Origin: Amnibacterium kyonggiense
GTDB taxonomy: Bacteria; Actinomycetota; Actinomycetes; Actinomycetales; Microbacteriaceae
Length of the DNA: 64,000 nt
Direction of reading: 5' to 3'
NCBI RefSeq assembly: GCF_004364555.1
Contig: NZ_SOAM01000004.1
Coordinates: forward strand, 248,001 to 312,000
Shown piece by piece: positions 51,811 to 59,580 of this stretch. The notes under the pieces are model-generated. The model was not told the DNA's origin. It did not search any database and saw only the letters and a list, made by a program, of their open reading frames with translations. Every line of letters begins with the position of its first letter. The stretch's first letter is position 1. The translations under genes and the position numbers were made by a program.

Positions 51811-53283
51811 TCAGGCGAAGGGGGACGGGGTCATCGTGTACTTCGTGTCGAGGTACTCGTGGATCCCCTCGGCGCCGCCCTCGCGGCCGATGCCGGACTG
51901 CTTCACGCCGCCGAACGGGGCGGACGCGTTCGAGATGACGCCGACGTTCAGCCCCATCATCCCGGTCTGCAGCCGCTCGATCATCCGCTGACCGCGCGCC
52001 AGGTCCTTCGTGAACACGTAGGAGACGAGCCCGTACTCGGTGCCGTTCGCGATCCGGACGGCCTCGTCCTCGTCCGTGAACCGGACGATGGACACGACCG
52101 GTCCGAAGATCTCGGTGCGGAGGATGTCGCTGCCCGCGTCGACGCGGTCGAGCACCGTCGGCGCGTAGAAGGTGCCCGGGCCGTCCACGGGACCGCCGCC
52201 CAGCCTCACGTCGGCGCCGCGGCCGATCGCGTCCTGGACCAGGTCGTCCGCCTTCGAGACGGCGGCACGGTTGATGAGCGGCCCGATGCCGACGCCGTCC
52301 TCCGTGCCCCGCCCGACCTTCAGCGCCGCGACCTTCGCCGTGAGCCGCTCCGCGAACTCGTCCGCGACGGACTCGTGCACGATGAAGCGGTTCGCCGCGG
52401 TGCACGCCTCCCCCACGTTCCGGAACTTCGCGAGCATCGCCCCGGTGACCGCGGAGTCGAGGTCCGCGTCGTCGAACACGAGGAACGGGGCGTTGCCGCC
52501 GAGCTCCATCGAGGTCCGCAGCACGTTCTCCGCGGCCTGAGCGATGAGCTTCTTCCCGACCGGCGTGGACCCGGTGAAGCTGAGCTTGCGGAGGCGCGGG
52601 TCGCGGAGGACCGGCTCGGTGAGCGCGCCGGCCTTCGTCGTCGGCACCACGTTCAGCACGCCCGCGGGCAGCCCGGCCTCCTCGAGGATCCGCGCCGTGG
52701 CGAGCGTCGTCAGCGGCGTCAGCTCCGCGGGCTTGACGACGACGGTGCAGCCGGCCGCGAGGGCCGGGCCGATCTTCCGCGTCGCCATCGCGAGCGGGAA
52801 GTTCCAGGGGGTGATGAAGTAGCAGGGCCCGACCGGGTGCTGCGAGACGATCGTGCGCCCGGAGCCCTCCGGGTTCACGCCGTAGCGGCCCGTGATCCGC
52901 ACGGCCTCCTCGGAGAACCAGCGGAAGAACTCCGATCCGTAGACAACCTCGCCCGCGGCCTCCGCGAGCGGCTTGCCCATCTCCAGCGTCATGAGCAGCG
53001 CGAGGTCGTCCTTGCGGTCCTGCATGAGCTGCCAGGCGCCGCGGAGGATCTCGCCGCGCTTCCTCGGCGCGGTCGATGCCCACGCGTCCTGCGCGGCGAC
53101 CGCCGCGTCGAGCGCCGCGATCCCGTCCTCCGGCGTCGCGTCGGCGACCGACACGAGCACCGAGCCCGTCGAGGGGTCGAGGACGTCGAACCGCTCCCCG
53201 CCGCTCGCGTCCCGCCACTCGCCGCCGATCAGCAGCCCGGTGGGCAGCCCTCCGAGCAGCCTCGCCTCATCGTCCACGGACAT
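51811..53283 (-). CDS. gabD: NAD(P)-dependent aldehyde dehydrogenase (succinate-semialdehyde type)
   Basis: A 490-residue aldehyde dehydrogenase. Catalytic residues are E260 (SMELGGNAPF) and C294 (GEACTAANRF), with cofactor motif FTGSTPVGKKL and the substrate-side ITPWNFPLAMATRK. The layout resembles GabD, which oxidises succinate semialdehyde to succinate, and this family often uses NADP. The ATG at 53283 follows GGGAGG about 6 nt upstream, and TAGGAT further on may be its -10. No gab transaminase gene is nearby, so other semialdehydes remain possible. Confidence 0.87.
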   Translation of the reverse strand: MSVDDEARLLGGLPTGLLIGGEWRDASGGERFDVLDPSTGSVLVSVADATPEDGIAALDAAVAAQDAWASTAPRKRGEILRGAWQLMQDRKDDLALLMTLEMGKPLAEAAGEVVYGSEFFRWFSEEAVRITGRYGVNPEGSGRTIVSQHPVGPCYFITPWNFPLAMATRKIGPALAAGCTVVVKPAELTPLTTLATARILEEAGLPAGVLNVVPTTKAGALTEPVLRDPRLRKLSFTGSTPVGKKLIAQAAENVLRTSMELGGNAPFLVFDDADLDSAVTGAMLAKFRNVGEACTAANRFIVHESVADEFAERLTAKVAALKVGRGTEDGVGIGPLINRAAVSKADDLVQDAIGRGADVRLGGGPVDGPGTFYAPTVLDRVDAGSDILRTEIFGPVVSIVRFTDEDEAVRIANGTEYGLVSYVFTKDLARGQRMIERLQTGMMGLNVGVISNASAPFGGVKQSGIGREGGAEGIHEYLDTKYTMTPSPFA

Positions 53284-53330
53284 CGTGCCTCCCGTGGTCC
53301 GATCCTACGGAGGGGCGGGAGGGCGTCCGC

Positions 53331-53903
53331 TCAGACGGTCTCGACGCCGACCGCGCGGAACTCCTCCAGCGCCGCCGCGCTCGTCTCCGGCGCGACGCCC
53401 GCGACGAGGTCGGTCAGGACGCGGACGCGCTCGCCGCTCTCCAGCGCGTCGAGCGCGGAGGCGCGCACGCAGTAGTCGGTGGCGATCCCGACGACGTCGA
53501 GGTCGGTGATCCCGCGCTCGGCGAGCACCTCCGCCAGGCTGCGGCCGTCCTCGGTCGTCCCCTCGAACGCGGAGTAGGCGGGCTTCCCCTGCCCCTTCCG
53601 CACGTGCACCTCGATGTCGGAGGTGTCGAGGGCCGGGTGGTACTCGGCTCCGGGCGTGCCCGCCACGCAGTGCACGGGCCAGGTCACCGTGAAGTCCGGC
53701 GCCGCGGACGTCGCGAAGTGGCCGCCGTTGTCGTTCCCGCCGTCGTGCCAGTCGCGGGAGGCCGCGACGAGCGCGTACTCGTCGCGGTGCGCTGCGAGGT
53801 GCTCGCTGATGCGCTGCGCGACCGCGGCGCCGCCGTCGACACCGAGGGCGCCGCCCTCCGTGAAGTCGTTCTGCACGTCGACGATGAGCAGGCCCCGGGT
53901 CAT
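53331..53903 (-). CDS. pncA: Nicotinamidase
   Basis: A 190-residue isochorismatase-fold nicotinamidase, hydrolysing nicotinamide to nicotinate for NAD salvage. The catalytic triad is D9 (LLIVDVQNDF), K103 (VRKGQG) and C145 (ATDYCVRA). Metal ligands are D51, H53 (SRDWHDGG) and H62. The ATG at 53903 has CAGGAT 6 nt upstream, supporting a leaderless transcript. Confidence 0.92.
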   Translation of the reverse strand: MTRGLLIVDVQNDFTEGGALGVDGGAAVAQRISEHLAAHRDEYALVAASRDWHDGGNDNGGHFATSAAPDFTVTWPVHCVAGTPGAEYHPALDTSDIEVHVRKGQGKPAYSAFEGTTEDGRSLAEVLAERGITDLDVVGIATDYCVRASALDALESGERVRVLTDLVAGVAPETSAAALEEFRAVGVETV

Positions 53904-53909
53904 GCCTCC

Positions 53910-53915
53910 ATCCTG
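53910..53915 (-). promoter_or_regulatory. -10 element for leaderless pncA
   Basis: Minus-strand CAGGAT, six bases (GGAGGC), then ATG. The same arrangement precedes the lactonase gene. Confidence 0.4.
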
Positions 53916-53942
53916 ACCGACCTGGGAGCGCCGCGGGGGCGC

Positions 53943-55355
53943 TCAGCGGTTCGAGAGCCGCTTCCCGCAGGACCAGACGTCCGCCGTGAGCGAGTCGAGC
54001 GCCTGCTTCGCCGTCGAGCTGACGATCGGCGGACCGAGCGCGTAGAACGCGAACGTGAGCGGCGTCCCGTCCTTCGCCCGGATGATCCCGGCGAGGGTGT
54101 AGCCGGAGTCGATCCAGCCCGTCTTCGCGCGCACCTTCCCGTCCGCGCGCGACGCGGCGCCGGAGAAGCGGTCGCTGTAGGCGAGGGATCCGGTGCGGCC
54201 GGCGATCGGCAGGCCGTCGAACACGGGTCCGAGGCCGCCGCTCCTGTGCAGCACCTTCACGAACAGCTTCGTCAGGTACGAGGGCGGGATGCGGTTGTCG
54301 TCGCTGAGCCCGCTGCCGTCGACGACGCGGACGCCGGTCGGCGCGATCCCGTAGGCCTGCAGGGCCGGGACGACGGCGGCGTCGATGGCCGAGAACGTGT
54401 TGCCCGCGCCCGCCTCGATCGCCGTCACGCGGGCGAGGGCCTCCGCGATCGTGTTGTCCGAGACGATGAGCTCCTGCTGCACGAGCGTGCCGACCGGCTG
54501 CGACCGCACCGTGCCGAGCACCGCGGCGCCGCTCGGCGCGGTGCCGCGGACGACGGTCACCCCGCCGCCGAAGTAGGAGGCGAAGGCGGCGCCGGCACGG
54601 CCGATCGGGTCGGAGCCGCGCGGCGAGGTGTTCAGCGCCGGATTCGCGCGGTCGCCGTCGACCATCAGCGCGGTGATCTTCGGCGTGGAGCCGAGACGCC
54701 GCTCCTTCAGGTCCCACGTCGGCTGCCAGGTCGGGCCGCCGAAGTAGGACGCGTCGAGCACGATGCGGGTGATGCGCTGCCCGGGGTGCTTCGCCTTCCA
54801 CGCGGCCTTCACCTGCCGCGCGAGCGTCGACAGGTGCGGGGCGCCGGCGTAGGCTGTCGTCGTGCCGGCCGGGGTGCGGGACAGGGTGGGGTCGCCGCCG
54901 CCGACCAGCACGATCTCGCCCGCGCGGGAGCCCTGCACGACCTTCGTCGTGAGGCGGTGGTCGGGACCGAGCACCTCGAGCGCCGCGGCGGAGGTGAGCA
55001 CCTTCATGACGCTCGCGGCGCGGGATGCCTTCGAGCCGCCTCGGTCGAACAGGACCTCGCCCGTGCGGGCGTTCCGCACCTGGCCCTGGAAGCTGTGCAG
55101 TCGCGGGTCGCGCGCCGCGGCCGCGACGGAGCAGGTCCGGGCCACCGGCGCGGCCGTCCTCGTCCGCGTGGCGGTCGGGGTCGGCTTCGCACTCGCGGTG
55201 ACGGCGGGCGTGCTCGCCGCGGCGACCGGCGCGGTGCTCGACGCGATCGCGGCCGGCACGGGCTCGCCGAGCGCGTATCCCGCGGCCCAGCTCGCGGCGA
55301 TCAGCCCGACGAGCACGGCACCGCCGGAGGCGGCGAGGGCGGTCCGACTGCGCAT
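53943..55355 (-). CDS. dacB: D-alanyl-D-alanine carboxypeptidase (PBP4, peptidase S13)
   Basis: A 470-residue secreted penicillin-binding protein. A signal or anchor segment (residues 5-30) and an Ala/Thr/Pro-rich linker precede the transpeptidase-like domain. The active-site motifs are SVMK (S115 and K118), SDN in IVSDNTIAEAL and KTG in RAKTGWIDSG, all intact. The S13 insertion domain lies between. It trims D-alanine from cell-wall stem peptides. The ATG at 55355 has TACCCT 7 nt upstream. The gene stands beside tRNA-Thr. Confidence 0.9.
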   Translation of the reverse strand: MRSRTALAASGGAVLVGLIAASWAAGYALGEPVPAAIASSTAPVAAASTPAVTASAKPTPTATRTRTAAPVARTCSVAAAARDPRLHSFQGQVRNARTGEVLFDRGGSKASRAASVMKVLTSAAALEVLGPDHRLTTKVVQGSRAGEIVLVGGGDPTLSRTPAGTTTAYAGAPHLSTLARQVKAAWKAKHPGQRITRIVLDASYFGGPTWQPTWDLKERRLGSTPKITALMVDGDRANPALNTSPRGSDPIGRAGAAFASYFGGGVTVVRGTAPSGAAVLGTVRSQPVGTLVQQELIVSDNTIAEALARVTAIEAGAGNTFSAIDAAVVPALQAYGIAPTGVRVVDGSGLSDDNRIPPSYLTKLFVKVLHRSGGLGPVFDGLPIAGRTGSLAYSDRFSGAASRADGKVRAKTGWIDSGYTLAGIIRAKDGTPLTFAFYALGPPIVSSTAKQALDSLTADVWSCGKRLSNR

Positions 55356-55362
55356 GCCCGCC

Positions 55363-55368
55363 AGGGTA
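55363..55368 (-). promoter_or_regulatory. -10 element for leaderless dacB
   Basis: Minus-strand TACCCT, seven bases, then ATG. Confidence 0.4.
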
Positions 55369-55416
55369 GGTGCCCCGAACGGGGGCGGCCGGGCGCGCCA
55401 CGCGTCCGGGCGGTTC

Positions 55417-55444
55417 CTGACCGGGGCGGCGCATCGTCTACACT
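55417..55444 (+). promoter_or_regulatory. tRNA-Thr promoter
   Basis: CTGACC (55417-55422) and TACACT (55439-55444) are 16 bp apart; the tRNA begins about 14 nt after the -10. Confidence 0.5.
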
Positions 55445-55458
55445 CGTCCGGGCACCGC

Positions 55459-55534
55459 GCCGCCTTAGCTCAGTCGGCAGAGCGATTCACTCGTAATGAA
55501 TAGGTCTGGGGTTCGATTCCCCAAGGCGGCTCCA
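55459..55534 (+). tRNA. tRNA-Thr (CGU anticodon)
   Basis: A complete cloverleaf can be folded: acceptor arms GCCGCCT/AGGCGGC, D-arm GCTC/GAGC, anticodon stem ATTCA/TGAAT with loop CTCGTAA (anticodon at 55492-55494), and T-arm TGGGG/CCCCA with TTCGATT. The 3' CCA is encoded (55532-55534). It reads ACG threonine codons. Confidence 0.97.
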
Positions 55535-55538
55535 CGAT

Positions 55539-55570
55539 CGAAGGCCCGTCCCGCGAGGGGCGGGCCTTCG
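55539..55570 (+). terminator. Terminator after tRNA-Thr
   Basis: CGAAGGCCCG and CGGGCCTTCG pair perfectly, and TCCC/GGGG extends the stem around GCGA. It begins 4 nt after the encoded CCA. Confidence 0.8.
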
Positions 55571-55593
55571 TGCTCCGCCCGGGGCCCGTCGGG

Positions 55594-56241
55594 TCAGACG
55601 GCCGAGGCGGCCGCCGCGGCCGCGATCTCCCCGAACTCTCCCAGCGCGGCGAGCATGCACTCGCCGAGCGGCGTCGCGCCCTCGCTCGAGACCCAGCGGC
55701 TCCAGCCGTGCCGCGCGATCGTCATGCAGAGCATCGCGGTGAAAGCGGCCCGATCCGCGAGCGCGACCTCGTCGGGCATCCGACCGGAGCGCAGCGCGTC
55801 GGCGCGGAGGCGCTCCGCGATCATCTCGACGATCTGCTCGCGGATCCGCTGCATCGTCCCCGCCTTGTCGCCGAGGAGCCGGGACTCGCGGTGCATGAGC
55901 TCGCGGCGCAGGCCGTGCAGCTCGAAGTCCTCCTCGTCGCCGACCCGGCCCGCCATGAGGCCGATGAAGTCGGTGAGCGGGTCCCCGGGGCCCTCCACGT
56001 AGCGCGCCACCTCGTCGGCGGTCAGCTCGTGCGGGCCGTGCGGCATGGCGACGGCCTCGTCCTTCGACGCGAAGTAGTTGAAGAACGTCCGCGGCGAGAC
56101 CTGGGCGGCCTGCGCGACCTCCTCGACGGTGACGTTGTCGAACCCGCGCTCGAGGGCGAGCCGCAGCAGCGCGACCTGCAGGGCGCGCTTCGTCGCGATG
56201 CGCTTCTGCTCGCGCAGGCCCGGGGCCGCGGTATCCGTCAC
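55594..56241 (-). CDS. TetR-family regulator
   Basis: A 215-residue regulator. The helix-turn-helix is at about residues 15-60 (TVEEVAQAAQVSPRTFFNYFASKDEAVA). The remainder is a helical ligand domain with Ala-rich C-terminus. The GTG at 56241 begins 36 nt after the stop of the S33 peptidase gene on the same strand. A TTGCA-N5-TGCAA palindrome immediately upstream suggests autoregulation. Target genes are not obvious. Confidence 0.88.
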   Translation of the reverse strand: MTDTAAPGLREQKRIATKRALQVALLRLALERGFDNVTVEEVAQAAQVSPRTFFNYFASKDEAVAMPHGPHELTADEVARYVEGPGDPLTDFIGLMAGRVGDEEDFELHGLRRELMHRESRLLGDKAGTMQRIREQIVEMIAERLRADALRSGRMPDEVALADRAAFTAMLCMTIARHGWSRWVSSEGATPLGECMLAALGEFGEIAAAAAASAV

Positions 56242-56252
56242 GCCTTCAATTC

Positions 56253-56267
56253 TTGCACGGACTGCAA
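56253..56267. promoter_or_regulatory. Candidate TetR operator
   Basis: TTGCA-CGGAC-TGCAA, a perfect 5+5 inverted repeat, 12 nt before the TetR GTG and overlapping a possible -10 (AAGAAT at 56249-56254 on the minus strand). Confidence 0.5.
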
Positions 56268-56277
56268 AGTTCTCGCG

Positions 56278-57795
56278 TCATCCGCAGGTGACGGCACGGG
56301 GCAGGGTCCCGTCGACGAAGAAGCGGTCGACCCGGTCGTTGATGCACGGCACCTGGTTCCGGTAGGCGGTGTGCCCCTCGCCGCGCAGCGAGAGCAGCAC
56401 GCCGCCCGGCAGCTGGCCGGCAAGGCTCTGCGCCCAGGCGTAGGGCGTGGCGGGGTCGCCGGTCGTGCCGAGCACGACGATCGGCGGGGCGCCCTTCGCG
56501 GTGACGCGTTTCGGCGCCCCCTCCGGCTTCACGGGCCAGTTGCCGCACACCGCGTCGCCCAGGTCGTTCGTGTTGTCCGCGGCGCGCAGGGGGTCGGCCG
56601 CGTCGAGCTGCTCCCCCTGCGCCTCGAGGGTCGCCCGGTCCGTCGTCACCGGCTTGTCGAGGCAGTTGACCGCGTAGATGGCCTCGAAGAGGTTGCTGGT
56701 GTAGCCCGAGCGCCCGCGGTCGACGTAGGCGTCCGCGAGCGCCTGCACGGCGTCGGGGCGACCGCGGAGCAGGGCGTCGATCGCCTCCGACAGCACGGGC
56801 CAGGACTGCTCGTCGTAGAGCGACGCGTCGATGGCGGTGCGGAGGACCGCGCTGTTCACCGCCCGGCCGTCCTTCGCTCGCATCGGGGTGGCCCGCAGCT
56901 CGAGCAGCAGGTCGGCGATCCGGGCGATCGCACCGTCGACGTCGTCGCCTCGGAACGGGCACGACGACGCGCTCAGGCAGTTCCGCAGGTAGGCGCGCAG
57001 CGCCGCACCGAACGCCTTGGTGTTCGCGAGGGACTCCTGGAACGTGGAGAGCGACGGGTCGACCGCGCCGTCGAGCACCATCCGCCCCACCCGCGGTCCG
57101 AAGCGGTCCGCGTACAGCGCGCCGATGTAGGTGCCGTAGGAGAAGCCGAAGTAGTCGAGCTTCGACTCCCCCGCCGCGGCGCGGAGCATGTCGAGGTCCT
57201 GGATCGTGTCCGCCGTGCCGACGTGCGCGAGCCGATCCCCCGACCGGTCGAGGCACGCCCTGCCGAACGCCTTCGCCCCGTCCTCGACATCGGTCCGGAG
57301 CGCGGAGCTGCCCTCGGGCAGGTCGGGGTCGTCGAACAGGAACCCGTCGAGCTGCCGGGTGCCGTAGCAGTCGACCGGGGCGGACGCGCCGACGCCCCGC
57401 GGGTCCCAGGCCACGAGGTCGTAGTGGTCGAGCAGGTCCTTGTCGTAGAACGTGCTCGCCGCCCCGCGGAGGAAGTCCACGCCGGACACGCCCGGGCCGC
57501 CGGGGTTCGTGAACAGCGTGCCGAGCCGTTTCCCCGACGCCGGTCGCTGGATCAGGGCGAGCGAGATGCGCGCGCCTCCCGGGTCGGCCCAGTCCTCGGG
57601 CGCCGTCGCGGTCGTGCAGCGGAAGCCGCCGCCGCAGTCCTTCCACACGAGCCGCTGTCCGTAGTACGGCCGCAGCGCCGCCGACACCCCGTCGGTGTCG
57701 GGCGTCGTCGTCACGGTCGGCAGCGGCAGCACCCCGCACCCCGCCAGCAGCACCGCGCAGAGCACGGCGACCGCTGCGGCGAGCGCCCGCCTCAC
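56278..57795 (-). CDS. Secreted tripeptidyl aminopeptidase-like hydrolase (S33)
   Basis: A 505-residue exported alpha/beta hydrolase (TAP-like). A lipoprotein-like signal (residues 1-20, LLAGCG) precedes the catalytic domain. Oxyanion region LFTNPGGPGVSGVDF, YDLVAWDPRGVGAS, nucleophile serine in FGFSYGTYIGALY, then a helical cap and a C-terminal TAP-like domain with Asp in TTGDPATPYAWA and His in GEGHTAYRNQVPC. It probably trims peptides outside the membrane. Its GTG overlaps the holB stop by four bases (GTGA). Confidence 0.88.
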   Translation of the reverse strand: MRRALAAAVAVLCAVLLAGCGVLPLPTVTTTPDTDGVSAALRPYYGQRLVWKDCGGGFRCTTATAPEDWADPGGARISLALIQRPASGKRLGTLFTNPGGPGVSGVDFLRGAASTFYDKDLLDHYDLVAWDPRGVGASAPVDCYGTRQLDGFLFDDPDLPEGSSALRTDVEDGAKAFGRACLDRSGDRLAHVGTADTIQDLDMLRAAAGESKLDYFGFSYGTYIGALYADRFGPRVGRMVLDGAVDPSLSTFQESLANTKAFGAALRAYLRNCLSASSCPFRGDDVDGAIARIADLLLELRATPMRAKDGRAVNSAVLRTAIDASLYDEQSWPVLSEAIDALLRGRPDAVQALADAYVDRGRSGYTSNLFEAIYAVNCLDKPVTTDRATLEAQGEQLDAADPLRAADNTNDLGDAVCGNWPVKPEGAPKRVTAKGAPPIVVLGTTGDPATPYAWAQSLAGQLPGGVLLSLRGEGHTAYRNQVPCINDRVDRFFVDGTLPRAVTCG

Positions 57796-58973
57796 GCGGT
57801 CCTCGCGAGCACGGCGGAGACGAGCATCGCCTCGAGGGCGAGCAGGGGCGGCACGTTCGCGGGCAGACGGCGGCGCGCGTCGGCGATCGCCTCGAGCACC
57901 TGCAGGGTCGCCGTCGGCCGGGTGCGGGCCGCGAGGTCGGCGACCTCCTTCGCCCACGCCGCGTTGACCGGCGCGAGCCCGGCGCCGAGCTGCACCATGA
58001 GCACGTCCCGGTACACCGACAGGAGGTCGACGAGCACGCGGTCGATGCCGTCCCGGAGGCCCCGGGTCGCCCGCCGCTTCTGGTCCTCCTCGAGCTGTCG
58101 CAGCACGCCCCGCAGCTGCGGCGGCACCGCGCCACCCGGCTGCACGCCCATCGAAGCGAGGGCCTTCTCCCGCTCCGAGTCCTCGCGCTCGTGCGTGAGC
58201 GCCGTCGAGTCGGCCTTCGCGATCTCGAGCAGCTTCGCCGCGCCCCGCACCGCCTTCGGCACGGTGTCCGTCTCGAGCACGAGTCGGATGCTGTCGTGCC
58301 GACGCGCCCGCGCCTCGGCGTCGGTCGCGAGCCGGTGCGCCATGCCGATGTGGCTCTGCGCCTCCTGCGCGGCCCGGAGCGCGACGTCGGGATCGACGCC
58401 GTCGCGCTCGACGAGCAGCCCGGCCACGGCGGCCGGCTCCGGCACCTGGAGGCGGACGACGCGGACCCGCGACCGGATGGTGGGCAGCAGGTCCGCCTCG
58501 CTCGGCGCACAGAGGATCCACACCGTGCGCTCCGGCGGCTCCTCGAGCGCCTTGAGCAGCACGTTCGACGTGCGCTCGGTCATGCGGTCCGCGTCCTCGA
58601 CGACCATGACCCGGTAGCGGGCGACCGACGGGGAGTACTGCGAGGAGGTGACGAGCCGCCGGACCTCGTCGATGGAGATGGTGACGCGGTCCGAGGCGAG
58701 CACCGTGAGGTCCGGATGGGTCCGGGCGTCGACCTGAGCGCGCACGCGCTCCCGGCCGGCGGGGTCGTCGTCCTCCTCCGTCGTCAGCAGCGCGGTCGCG
58801 AACGCGTACGCGAGGTTCGACCGGCCCGAGCCCGGAGGTCCCGTGATCAGCCAAGCGTGCGTCATCACGCCGACGCCGCCGTCGGCGCGCTTCGAGTCGC
58901 GGGCCGCTGCGGCGATCGCCTCGACGGCGGCCGTCTGGCCCACGAGCTCCGCGTACGCGCCGACGTCCGTCAT
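57792..58973 (-). CDS. holB: DNA polymerase III delta-prime subunit
   Basis: A 393-residue clamp-loader subunit. The AAA+ P-loop is degenerate (ITGPPGSGRSNLAYAFA), followed by VVEDADRMTERTSNVLLKALEEPP and SRVRVVRLQVP. No zinc-binding cysteine cluster of the E. coli form is visible, as usual in actinomycetes. It loads the sliding clamp with DnaX and delta. The ATG overlaps the tmk stop (ATGA), and the S33 gene overlaps its own stop. Confidence 0.92.
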   Translation of the reverse strand: MTDVGAYAELVGQTAAVEAIAAAARDSKRADGGVGVMTHAWLITGPPGSGRSNLAYAFATALLTTEEDDDPAGRERVRAQVDARTHPDLTVLASDRVTISIDEVRRLVTSSQYSPSVARYRVMVVEDADRMTERTSNVLLKALEEPPERTVWILCAPSEADLLPTIRSRVRVVRLQVPEPAAVAGLLVERDGVDPDVALRAAQEAQSHIGMAHRLATDAEARARRHDSIRLVLETDTVPKAVRGAAKLLEIAKADSTALTHEREDSEREKALASMGVQPGGAVPPQLRGVLRQLEEDQKRRATRGLRDGIDRVLVDLLSVYRDVLMVQLGAGLAPVNAAWAKEVADLAARTRPTATLQVLEAIADARRRLPANVPPLLALEAMLVSAVLARTA

Positions 58974-59578
58974 CGCTCGAGGCGCGGCTCGACCGCGGCG
59001 CGGACGTCGGCCGCCACGACCTCGGCCGGTCGCGCGCCGTCCACGACGACGAAGCGCTCCGGGGACGCGGCGGCGAGCGCCAGGAAGGCGGCGCGCACGC
59101 GGGCATGGAAGTCGTCCTGCTCCGCCTCGAGCCGGTCCTCGGCGGCGCGGCCGCCGCGCCGGGCGCGCGCCTCCACCGGGTCGACGTCGAGCAGGATCGT
59201 CAGGTCGGGCAGGAGCCCCTCGGTCGCCCAGGTGGACAGCCCCCGCACCTCCTCCGGGTCGAGCACCCGGCCGGCGCCCTGGTACGCCACGGACGAGTCG
59301 AGGTACCGGTCCTGCACGACCACGTCGCCGCGCTCGAGCGCGGGGCGCACGACGGTCGCGACGTGGTGGGCGCGGTCCGCCGCGTAGAGCAGCGCCTCCG
59401 CGCGGGGCGCGACGTGACCGCCGTGCAGCAGGAGGTTCCGGATCTCGGCGCCGAGCTCGGTCCCGCCGGGCTCGCGGGTGCGCACGACGGTGCGGCCCCG
59501 CTCGACCAGCCAGCGTTCGAGGGCGACGGCCTGCGTGGTCTTGCCCGCCGCGTCGCCGCCCTCGAGCGTGAGGAACAC
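58970..59578 (-). CDS. tmk: Thymidylate kinase
   Basis: A 202-residue dTMP kinase. The P-loop GGDAAGKTT is at residues 7-15, the DR motif in VVQDRYLDSSVAYQG, and the LID region near GRAAEDRLEAE. The GTG at 59578 lies 2 nt after the topA stop. It is the short form, without the membrane extension found in some actinomycetes. It supplies dTDP for DNA. Confidence 0.95.
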   Translation of the reverse strand: MFLTLEGGDAAGKTTQAVALERWLVERGRTVVRTREPGGTELGAEIRNLLLHGGHVAPRAEALLYAADRAHHVATVVRPALERGDVVVQDRYLDSSVAYQGAGRVLDPEEVRGLSTWATEGLLPDLTILLDVDPVEARARRGGRAAEDRLEAEQDDFHARVRAAFLALAAASPERFVVVDGARPAEVVAADVRAAVEPRLER

Positions 59579-59580
59579 GC

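Noticed and set aside
55459-55534. Integration at the tRNA-Thr gene
   Set aside because: No integrase gene or repeated 3' tRNA end is visible; the downstream genes are ordinary chromosomal ones.
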